Below the pieces are notes generated by a model, which was given only the letters and a program-made list of their open reading frames with translations, had not been told where the DNA came from and ran no database searches. Of a DNA stretch of 6,744 nt, positions 1 to 6,744 are shown one piece after another (the first letter of the stretch is position 1; each line of letters begins with the position of its first letter). The position numbers and the translations under genes are program-made. This DNA comes from an uncultured Dermatophilus sp. (GTDB lineage: Bacteria; Actinomycetota; Actinomycetes; Actinomycetales; Dermatophilaceae), in contig CAMCQD010000100.1 in NCBI GenBank assembly GCA_945876925.1, positions 1 to 6,744 on the forward strand. Reading direction: 5' to 3'.

Positions 1-16
1 ACATTGTGCATCCTCC

Positions 17-42
17 CGCAGCTACCACCCCGGTAGGCTGCG
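17..42. repeat. Imperfect inverted repeat upstream of the LacI-family gene
   Basis: Six base pairs (CGCAGC at 17-22 with GCTGCG at 37-42) continue into four more (TACC at 23-26 with GGTA at 32-35) around a five-base ACCCC loop, with one bulged G at 36. It sits 26 bases before the regulator's start codon. It could be the tail of an upstream terminator, an autoregulatory operator, or chance in GC-rich DNA. There is no T-tract on either side, and the centre is not the CG step usual in LacI-family operators. The role is uncertain. Confidence 0.3.
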
Positions 43-68
43 ATTCGCTACGACAGGGGGAGGTGACG

Positions 69-1082
69 ATGACGCAGCCGTCAGAACCGGTCACGCTCGT
101 GCAGGTAGCCCGCGAGGCCGGCGTCTCCACCTCATCGGCGTCGGTTGCGCTGCGCGGGGAGCCGGGAGTGTCCCAGGCCACCCGCGACCGGGTGCTGCGC
201 ATCGCCCGCCGCCTCGGCTACCGTGCCGACCGGCACGCCCGCCTGCTACGCGAATCACGCACCCGGGTCATCGGAGTGACCTTCGATCCCGACCACGCTT
301 ACCACGCCGAACTGCTCGATCCCCTGTACCAGTGCGCCGAGAGCAACCGGCACGAGCTGCTGCTATCCGCGGCAACCCGGCGGCGCGGGCATCGCGAGGC
401 AGCCGAGGATCTGCTGCGCGACGATGTCTCTGCCCTCATCCTGCTCGGCCCGGACCTGCAGCGCGCGGAGCTGAGTGAACTAGGCGCCCGCACCGCGGTG
501 GTGAGCATCGGCACGACCCTGCGCCCGCCACGGGTAGATGAGATCCATGCCGATGACGTCGTCGGCATCCGGCTGGCGGTCAGCCACCTGACCTCTCTGG
601 GACACCGGCGGATCACCTTCGTCGATGGCGGCGCGAGCACCTCAGCCAGCTCCCGCCGGGAGGCCTACCGCGCCGCGATGACCGAATCCGGCCTGGAAAC
701 CAGGATCGCCATCACGCCCTCCGCGCCGTCAGAAGAGGCGGGCGTGACGACCGCAGTCCGCCTGCTCGACTCCGGCGAGCCGCTGCCCACGGCGCTCGTG
801 GCGCACAGCGACAGCATCGCCATCGGGCTGCTCATCGCGCTGCGGGCACGCGGAGTGGACGTGCCCGGGCAGGTGTCGGTCGTCGGCTACGACGAGACCC
901 GCCTCGCCTCCCTGGGCGGGATCGCCCTGACCACCGTGTCCCAGGATCCGGCCATGCAGGCCGGGGCCGCCGTAGCGCAGGCCATGGACCGGATCGCCCA
1001 CCCGCGCGACGAAGGACGGCTGACCGTCATCCAGCCCAAGCTCGTGCTGCGGCTGACTACGTCGGTCCCCCGCCTGGGCTGA
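69..1082 (+). CDS. LacI-family transcriptional regulator
   Basis: A 337-residue DNA-binding regulator of ordinary length for the LacI/GalR family. The N-terminal helix-turn-helix spans about residues 8-55 (VTLVQVAREAGVSTSSASVA, then VSQATRDRVLRIARRLGYR). A hinge follows near 55-62 and still carries the Leu expected there (ARLLRES). The rest is a periplasmic-binding-protein-like sensor domain. Its family motifs include GHRRITFVDGG (178-188), the RREAYRAAM helix (196-204), PTALVAHSD (240-248), VPGQVSVVGYDE (265-276) and ALTTVSQDP (286-294). There is no signal peptide, so it is cytoplasmic. The start at 69 is chosen because GGGGGAGG at 55-62 is well spaced before it; the in-frame ATG at 6 would add 21 residues of no family character. 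It lies 212 bases before the iolE-like gene on the same strand. From this setting it probably controls the inositol genes, but ligand and operator cannot be read from sequence. Confidence 0.93.
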   Translation: MTQPSEPVTLVQVAREAGVSTSSASVALRGEPGVSQATRDRVLRIARRLGYRADRHARLLRESRTRVIGVTFDPDHAYHAELLDPLYQCAESNRHELLLSAATRRRGHREAAEDLLRDDVSALILLGPDLQRAELSELGARTAVVSIGTTLRPPRVDEIHADDVVGIRLAVSHLTSLGHRRITFVDGGASTSASSRREAYRAAMTESGLETRIAITPSAPSEEAGVTTAVRLLDSGEPLPTALVAHSDSIAIGLLIALRARGVDVPGQVSVVGYDETRLASLGGIALTTVSQDPAMQAGAAVAQAMDRIAHPRDEGRLTVIQPKLVLRLTTSVPRLG

Positions 1083-1236
1083 CCGGCCGGTTCCGCTGCC
1101 TTCAAGCCCGGACCAGCGCATTTCCGCAGGTGAGCAGCTTTCCCCCCGGGGGCCAGGCCGGTGCTGCGGGCTGCGGCGATGCCCTCATGAGCGAGGTCAC
1201 CCACGAAGGCCATCGCGCCAGGCACCCGGCTATGTG

Positions 1237-1254
1237 AGAATGTCAGAGCAAATG
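1237..1254. promoter_or_regulatory. Possible degenerate operator upstream of iolE-like gene
   Basis: These 18 bases (AGAATGTCAGAGCAAATG) match the palindrome at 6573-6590, read on the opposite strand, at 12 of 18 positions. Eight of these matches are consecutive (AATGTCAG). The site lies 40 bases before the IolE start codon, where an operator over the promoter would be expected. No convincing -35/-10 pair was found around it. Shared control of the two iol transcription units is an inference from this resemblance alone. Confidence 0.35.
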
Positions 1255-1294
1255 GTATTGGCCGCAGCGCCGCGACCGGCAAGGAGCCCTGTCT

Positions 1295-2167
1295 ATGAAG
1301 ATCTCCACAGCACCATGTAACTGGAACAACGGAGACATCCCCGACTTCCGCCCGTACACCCACTACAGCCAGATGCTGGATGAGATGGTCGAAGCCGGGT
1401 ACGGCGCCACTGAGTGGGGCCCCGGGATGCCCGGCGACCCGGCCGTGGTCCGCGAGGAGATGGCCCGGCGGGACCTGCAGATGGTCGGTGCCTTCGTGCG
1501 CCTGGGCTACCGCGACCGTGACAAGTGGGACGAAGCCGATCGCGAAGCTCTGGCCGTCGCCGAGCGGGTCCGGGCCGCCGGGGGCACCGTGCTGGTCGCC
1601 GCCGAACTCGGTGACGAGCGCCGCGACCAGGAGGCGGGACACGTGGACGAATCCCGCGGCCTCACCGACGAGCAGTGGAAGAACCTGGCCGACGGGCTGG
1701 CGCACCTGGCCGATCTGCTTGAGCCGATGGGCATGCAGGTCGTCCTGCACAACCATGTCGGCACCTACGTCGAGACCGCCGCCGAGACCAAGCGCTTCCT
1801 CGACGAGACCGACCCCGCCAAGGTCGGCTGGTGCCTGGATGTCGGCCACCTCGCCTACGGCGGCGGGAACGCCCTGGACTACCTGCCCGAGTACGGCCAC
1901 CGGGTCAAGCACGTGCACCTCAAGGACGTCGACCCCGAGGTGCTCCGCAAAGCCAGGGAGGAGAAGTGGAGTTTCGGCGACGCACTGCGCAACATCATCT
2001 TCCCCGAGCTCGGTGACGGCATCGTCGACATCCCCGCGATCATCCGCTGGCTGAAGGAAACCGGCTACGACGGCTGGGTCGTCCTGGAGCAGGACACCAC
2101 GCATAAGCATCCCAAGGAGGCCGCCCGGATCAACCGGGAGTACGTCGAGCGAGTACTCGCGTCCTGA
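1295..2167 (+). CDS. iolE: IolE-like inosose dehydratase (AP-endonuclease-2-type TIM barrel)
   Basis: A 290-residue cytoplasmic protein of the sugar-phosphate isomerase/epimerase TIM-barrel family. It most resembles IolE, which removes water from 2-keto-myo-inositol to give 3D-(3,5/4)-trihydroxycyclohexane-1,2-dione, the substrate of IolD. Family landmarks in order are the N-terminal strand ISTAPCNWNNGDIPD (3-17), LTDEQWKNLADGLAHL (123-138), HNHVGTYVETAAE (152-164), CLDVGHLAYGGG (180-191), VKHVHLKD (204-211), GDGIVDIPAII (240-250) and GWVVLEQD (260-267). Asp182, His208 and Glu265 sit where this fold binds its divalent metal. The central and C-terminal parts align closely with Bacillus subtilis IolE as I remember it. 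The start is supported by AAGGAG at 1281-1286. Related IolH/IolI isomerases share the fold, so the exact reaction is less certain than the family. It is transcribed apart from iolD and iolB and converges on them. Confidence 0.85.
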   Translation: MKISTAPCNWNNGDIPDFRPYTHYSQMLDEMVEAGYGATEWGPGMPGDPAVVREEMARRDLQMVGAFVRLGYRDRDKWDEADREALAVAERVRAAGGTVLVAAELGDERRDQEAGHVDESRGLTDEQWKNLADGLAHLADLLEPMGMQVVLHNHVGTYVETAAETKRFLDETDPAKVGWCLDVGHLAYGGGNALDYLPEYGHRVKHVHLKDVDPEVLRKAREEKWSFGDALRNIIFPELGDGIVDIPAIIRWLKETGYDGWVVLEQDTTHKHPKEAARINREYVERVLAS

Positions 2168-2173
2168 ACGAAC

Positions 2174-2187
2174 GTTTCACGTGAAAC
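2174..2187. other. parS-type ParB-binding site
   Basis: GTTTCACGTGAAAC is a perfect 14-bp palindrome identical to the parS core known from Streptomyces and close to the wider bacterial consensus TGTTTCACGTGAAACA; both outermost bases differ here (C and T). ParB loads on such sites to organise and segregate the chromosome origin. It lies six bases after the iolE stop codon, outside any gene. A random exact match is very unlikely in a window of this size. The main alternative is an operator: its centre is a CG step, as in many LacI-family operators, and a LacI-family gene is nearby, but a position downstream of iolE and between convergent genes is poor for repression. Confidence 0.75.
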
Positions 2188-2189
2188 TT

Positions 2190-2227
2190 CCGCGCCGCGG
2201 GACCTCGGCAGGGGTTCCGCGGCGCGG
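2190..2227 (+). terminator. GC-rich hairpin terminator after iolE
   Basis: Eleven perfect base pairs (CCGCGCCGCGG at 2190-2200 with CCGCGGCGCGG at 2217-2227) continue inward through six further pairs, two of them G-T, to a GGCA loop. The nearly unbroken stem starts 23 bases after the iolE stop codon. No T-tract follows on the + strand, as with many actinobacterial hairpin terminators. Its placement right beside the parS-type palindrome could instead reflect a structural role. Confidence 0.65.
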
Positions 2228-2366
2228 TGCTGTGCGCGCATCGCCGCGCCGCAGGCACCGGCGATCTGGCCCGCTCATCCGGCGCACGGCCCCCGTCGGG
2301 TGGCCCTGAACCCCCTCCCGGAGCAGGCGGACCCCCGGCTCGGCCGCTCAGCTCCGCATGAGACAC

Positions 2367-2404
2367 GAAAACCGCCCCCAGGGGAACAAGACTCCCGGGG
2401 GCGG
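2367..2404 (-). terminator. Intrinsic terminator of the iolB operon
   Basis: CCGCCCCC (2372-2379) pairs perfectly with GGGGGCGG (2397-2404), and the inner GGG/CCC lengthens the stem. Read on the - strand, the hairpin is followed at once by GGTTTTC, a short T-tract, beginning about 30 bases beyond the iolB stop codon. The + strand has no T-tract on its side, so this is assigned to the - strand operon. Confidence 0.8.
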
Positions 2405-2434
2405 CTAGAGCCGTGACCTAACCGCAGGCGCGGC

Positions 2435-3322
2435 TCAGTGCTGGTGAATCGGTAGCCGGGGGTCGACGTCCTCTCCCTCCCAGGTGCCCCGCACCCAGGC
2501 GTGCGCCGGATCGTCGCAGATCAGCCAGACCCGCTCCTCACCCGGGCCGGCCATGACATTGAGGTAGTACATGTCATACCCGGGCGCGGCCATCGACGGG
2601 CCGTGCCAGCCGTGCGGCACGAGCACCGTGTCACGACCGTGCACCTCCTCGGACAGGCTGGCCGGGCGGTCCGCGGTGCCGTAGACCCGCTGGTACCCGA
2701 TCGGGTCAGGGGCGGCCCCGCCGGTGTCGTGCCCGGGTTCGGTGCGCATCTCGAAGTAGTAGATCTCCTCGAGTTCCGCCTCGGCTCCGGGGCGTTCGGT
2801 GTCGTGCTTGTGCGGCGGGTAGCTCGACCAGTTACCGGCGGGGGTGATGACCTCGCAGGCGATGATCGAGTCGGCCTCGACAGTCCCCGGCGTGCCGAAG
2901 TTCTGCACCTGCCGGGAGCACCGCCCGGCCCCGCGCAGCTCGACCGGGACAGCCGCGGCCGGCACGTACGCCACCGGGAAGTCCCTGGCTGCCGTGGCCA
3001 GCGCGCAGGCGTACCGCCCGCCGCCGGTGCTGGTGAGCGTGAACTCGCGCCGGCGGGGCACATACACCACGTCCGTCGGCCCGGAGAACACGTCCTCGCG
3101 CCCGGTCAGCTCGAAGGACTCCTCGCCCACGGTGACCCTCGCCCCGCCGGACAGCGGCACCACGATGCACTCGTTGCCTTCCGTGGTCAGGGTCCGGGAC
3201 TGGCCCGCTGCCAGGTCGGTGACGAGCAGGCCCGTGTGGACCATCTCGCCGGCGCCCGGCTTGATGACGACATCGAACTGCCCGTCAGAGGTCGATCCGG
3301 CCGGCTTGAACCAGTTACTCAT
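2435..3322 (-). CDS. iolB: 5-deoxy-glucuronate isomerase
   Basis: A 295-residue cytoplasmic bicupin, close to the usual IolB length. IolB isomerises 5-deoxy-D-glucuronate, the IolD product, to 2-deoxy-5-keto-D-gluconate, which IolC then phosphorylates. The N-terminal cupin covers roughly residues 20-120 (GNECIVVPLSGGARVTV at 49-65, DVVYVPRR at 84-91). The C-terminal cupin holds the strongest family motifs: GNWSSYPPHKHD (163-174, with His171 and His173 as likely metal ligands), EEIYYFEM (185-192), DTVLVPHGWHG (231-241) and YYLNVMAGP (252-260). The start at 3322 is set by the conserved opening MSNWFKPAG and by AGGGAG at 3335-3330, seven bases upstream. The same frame stays open to 3970, but that upstream part overlaps iolD and is not IolB. 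It is the last gene of its operon, 40 bases after iolD, with a terminator behind it. Confidence 0.95.
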   Translation of the reverse strand: MSNWFKPAGSTSDGQFDVVIKPGAGEMVHTGLLVTDLAAGQSRTLTTEGNECIVVPLSGGARVTVGEESFELTGREDVFSGPTDVVYVPRRREFTLTSTGGGRYACALATAARDFPVAYVPAAAVPVELRGAGRCSRQVQNFGTPGTVEADSIIACEVITPAGNWSSYPPHKHDTERPGAEAELEEIYYFEMRTEPGHDTGGAAPDPIGYQRVYGTADRPASLSEEVHGRDTVLVPHGWHGPSMAAPGYDMYYLNVMAGPGEERVWLICDDPAHAWVRGTWEGEDVDPRLPIHQH

Positions 3323-3362
3323 CGCGCATCTCCCTCGCGTGTGCTCATCACTGCCCGCGCAC

Positions 3363-5309
<1,947 letters not shown>

Positions 5310-5408
5310 AAGAACTCCTCATTGAGTGAACGAGACGAGCATGGCAGCCGGATCCGGCAGCGGCACATCCGCGCCACCGGACCCGGGTTCAGCTAACTGG
5401 CCGCCGGA

Positions 5409-6491
5409 TCAGGGAGCCGGGAGCAGGACGTCGATCACGAGCTGGTCGAGATCATTGTCCGCCGCGAGGAACTGGCGCAGCGTCTTGCGGGTCGGGCCGT
5501 AGGTGTCGAAGTCGGACGGGGTCATGCCCTCGGGGTCGTAGCCGCGGGCGAACTCCGGCATGGACAGCAGCGCGTCCATGATCTCCTGGCGGACCGGGAT
5601 GTCGAAGGTGTTCTCTGCCGTGACCGGGCCGTGCGCCTGGTAGCGCTGCTGCCACTTGAACGGAGGCGAGAGCACGATGTCGGCGCCGACCAGCTCGCTG
5701 ATCTGCAGCGTGTTGCGGTACGCGGCCGCCAGCGGCCGGGCGCGCAGGCCCCGCTTGGTGAACTCGGCCACGGCGCGCTTCATCGAGGCGATGCCTGCCC
5801 ACTCCAGGTAGCCAGGGTCGAAGACGAGCTGTTCCTTGTCGTAGACCTCCTTGAGCCAGTCGTCGAGCCGCCCGACCATGATGGTCACGACCGGGCCCAT
5901 GGTCTCCACCGGCAGGCCCTCGGCCTCACGGCGCTTAAGCCCGCGTTCGATCGCCTCACCGGCCTGCACGGCCTGGGACACGCAGAAGGACACGGTGACG
6001 TTGATGCTGACGCCGCGGTAGGTGGCCTCCTCGATGGCCTCCAGGCCAACGGACGTCGCGGGGATCTTGACGATGATGTTCCTCGCCAGCTGCGAGAAAT
6101 GCTCGGCCTGGTCGGCCAGCGCCCTGGCGTCCCGGAAGTAGCGCGGGTCGGTCTGCATGGACAGGCGGCCGTTGATGCCCTGGTACTTCTCGAAGGCGGG
6201 CTCAAGCAGCCGGGCGGCGTCGACGGATAGCTCTTCCACGATCTTCCAGCCGATTTCCGAGACCGGCATGGTGGGGTTCTCTGCGGCGATCTCGCGGATG
6301 CGCGGCACCCAGCGGTCCATGTCAGCCTTCACGCAGGTGTAGGCGATCACCGGGTTGCACGTGGCGCCAACGGCTCCGTAGCTAATCGATTCGGTGAGCT
6401 CGACCGGGTTGGCAGAGTCGTTCCACAGGGCAGTGGGGGTCGACTGGGTGATGATGCCAAGCGGGGTCGAGGTGTCTACGTCAACGGACAT
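5409..6491 (-). CDS. Transaldolase-family protein of the inositol operon
   Basis: A 360-residue cytoplasmic protein of the transaldolase / fructose-6-phosphate aldolase family, of ordinary transaldolase length. Visible landmarks are LWNDSANPVEL (22-32), GATCNP (42-47), GINGRLSMQTDPR (105-117), IIVKIPATSVGLEAIEE (139-155), SINVTVSFCVSQA (162-174) and VVTIMVGRLDDW (201-212). Lys142 in IVKIPAT is the expected Schiff-base lysine; Asp25, Asn46, Asn164 and Arg208 match conserved transaldolase positions. By eye, three positions differ from E. coli TalB: Gln113 replaces catalytic Glu96 (fructose-6-phosphate aldolase also has Gln there), Thr203 replaces Ser176, and Met205 replaces Phe178. The substrate is therefore open. 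As first gene of the operon with iolD and iolB it probably serves inositol breakdown. It could be a true transaldolase, or a Schiff-base aldolase acting on a pathway intermediate. The start is supported by GGAGG (6502-6498) six bases upstream. Confidence 0.88.
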   Translation of the reverse strand: MSVDVDTSTPLGIITQSTPTALWNDSANPVELTESISYGAVGATCNPVIAYTCVKADMDRWVPRIREIAAENPTMPVSEIGWKIVEELSVDAARLLEPAFEKYQGINGRLSMQTDPRYFRDARALADQAEHFSQLARNIIVKIPATSVGLEAIEEATYRGVSINVTVSFCVSQAVQAGEAIERGLKRREAEGLPVETMGPVVTIMVGRLDDWLKEVYDKEQLVFDPGYLEWAGIASMKRAVAEFTKRGLRARPLAAAYRNTLQISELVGADIVLSPPFKWQQRYQAHGPVTAENTFDIPVRQEIMDALLSMPEFARGYDPEGMTPSDFDTYGPTRKTLRQFLAADNDLDQLVIDVLLPAP

Positions 6492-6542
6492 GAATAGCCT
6501 CCACGATGAGGGTCGTCACGCCAGCTCGCGTGGCGCATTGCC

Positions 6543-6572
6543 ATTCAAGCGCCCCGGTCAGGGACATGTCAA
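6543..6572 (-). promoter_or_regulatory. Probable promoter of the transaldolase-iolD-iolB operon
   Basis: On the - strand a perfect -35 TTGACA (6572-6567) is followed after 18 bases by TTGAAT (6548-6543), a four-of-six match to the -10 consensus. Transcription would start near 6536, leaving a leader of about 45 bases before the ATG at 6491. The -35 box touches the palindrome at 6573-6590, so a bound regulator could hinder or recruit RNA polymerase. This is a reading by eye only. Confidence 0.55.
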
Positions 6573-6590
6573 CAAATGTCCTGACATTTG
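6573..6590. promoter_or_regulatory. Palindromic operator before the iol operon
   Basis: CAAATGTC and GACATTTG are perfect 8-bp inverted arms around a 2-base CT spacer. The site is AT-rich against its GC-rich surroundings and directly abuts the -35 box of the operon promoter, so it very probably binds a regulator. Additional ATGTC/GACAT half-sites lie just downstream at 6563-6570. The centre is CT rather than the CG step common in LacI-family operators, so the binding protein may not be the LacI-family regulator in this window. Confidence 0.65.
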
Positions 6591-6628
6591 ATTGTGCTTC
6601 TCGTCTCGCGACGCCACGCCGGAACAGA

Positions 6629-6670
6629 CCGCGGGCCCGCCTCCCCGGGCGGAGGGAAGCGGGCCCGCGG
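6629..6670 (-). terminator. Large GC hairpin, probable terminator of the gene to the right
   Basis: Twelve perfect base pairs (CCGCGGGCCCGC at 6629-6640 with GCGGGCCCGCGG at 6659-6670) enclose an 18-base loop that can itself pair CTCC (6641-6644) with GGAG (6651-6654). It lies 26 bases past the stop codon of the presumed - strand gene at the window edge and before the iol operon promoter, where a terminator would insulate the two. No T-tract follows on either strand. Confidence 0.55.
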
Positions 6671-6696
6671 AACCATATGAACGCTGCTGACCAGCG

Positions 6697-6744
6697 CTAT
6701 TTCATGACCGGCGGATGCTCCGCCACCCCGGCCGCCCCCCGGAG
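6697..6744 (-). CDS. C-terminal end of an unidentified gene (partial)
   Basis: On the - strand the frame is open from the window edge to a TAG at 6699-6697, giving 15 residues that end VAEHPPVMK. Almost every codon before the end has G or C in third position, as in the real genes here, and a strong hairpin follows the stop. Too little is present to name a product; a further inositol gene such as a kinase or transporter is possible but unsupported. The + strand is also open here (see rejected items), so strand and existence are uncertain. Confidence 0.4.
   Translation of the reverse strand, partial: LRGAAGVAEHPPVMK

Noticed and set aside
6..68. Earlier ATG for the LacI-family gene
   Set aside because: It would add 21 residues ahead of a normal helix-turn-helix N-terminus and has no visible ribosome binding site, unlike the ATG at 69.
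1143..1152. CCCCCGGGGG palindrome and nearby ACCGGCCGGT (1082-1091) after the regulator gene
   Set aside because: They lack a loop and do not form a credible terminator hairpin; chance is enough in this base composition.
887..2110. Long open frame on the - strand, 407 codons, overlapping iolE and the regulator
   Set aside because: It is an antisense shadow of high-GC genes. Its translation lacks family motifs and the overlapping + strand frames are well-recognised proteins. The stretch over the 1083-1294 gap (MAFVGDLAHEGIAA onward) looks briefly protein-like but has mixed third positions and no ribosome binding site.
5347..5358. 12-bp palindrome GCCGGATCCGGC in the 99-bp gap between the transaldolase-like gene and iolD
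   Set aside because: Short GC palindromes are common in such DNA; there is no loop, T-tract or repeat elsewhere to suggest a terminator or operator.
6676..6744. Open + strand frame starting MNAADQRYFMTGG at the right edge
   Set aside because: No ribosome binding site precedes it at proper spacing and a terminator-like hairpin lies just before it. It remains the alternative to the - strand partial gene and would need sequence beyond the window to decide.

Overview
The window is GC-rich bacterial DNA with tightly packed genes, strong GGAGG-type ribosome binding sites and high third-position GC, as expected of a high-GC Actinomycetota chromosome. An exact 14-bp match to the Streptomyces-type ParB site parS (2174-2187) supports this and hints that the locus lies in the origin-proximal part of a chromosome. 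No genus can be named from the sequence alone. No phage, insertion-sequence, CRISPR, tRNA or rRNA signal was seen.

The theme is myo-inositol catabolism. On the + strand lie a LacI-family regulator (69-1082) and an IolE-like TIM-barrel protein, probably inosose dehydratase (1295-2167). On the - strand, reading leftwards from about 6536, lies an operon of three genes: a transaldolase-family protein (6491-5409), iolD (5309-3363) and iolB (3322-2435). IolE, IolD and IolB carry out successive steps: dehydration of 2-keto-myo-inositol, hydrolytic ring opening of the resulting trione, and isomerisation of 5-deoxy-glucuronate to 2-deoxy-5-keto-gluconate. The dehydrogenase (iolG), kinase (iolC), phosphate aldolase (iolJ) and semialdehyde dehydrogenase (iolA) are not in the window.

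The iolE and iolB units converge on a 267-bp gap (2168-2434). It holds, in order, the parS-type palindrome, a strong GC hairpin for the + strand, and a hairpin with a T-tract for the - strand. The - strand operon starts from a recognisable promoter (perfect TTGACA -35) that abuts a near-perfect 18-bp palindrome with extra half-sites. A degenerate copy of that palindrome lies upstream of iolE. At the right edge a large GC hairpin follows what looks like the last 15 codons of another - strand gene.

The two points most worth pursuing are the parS-type site inside a catabolic locus, and the transaldolase-like protein. By eye its active site has the Gln typical of fructose-6-phosphate aldolase instead of the transaldolase Glu, which raises the possibility of an unassigned aldolase step in this inositol cluster.
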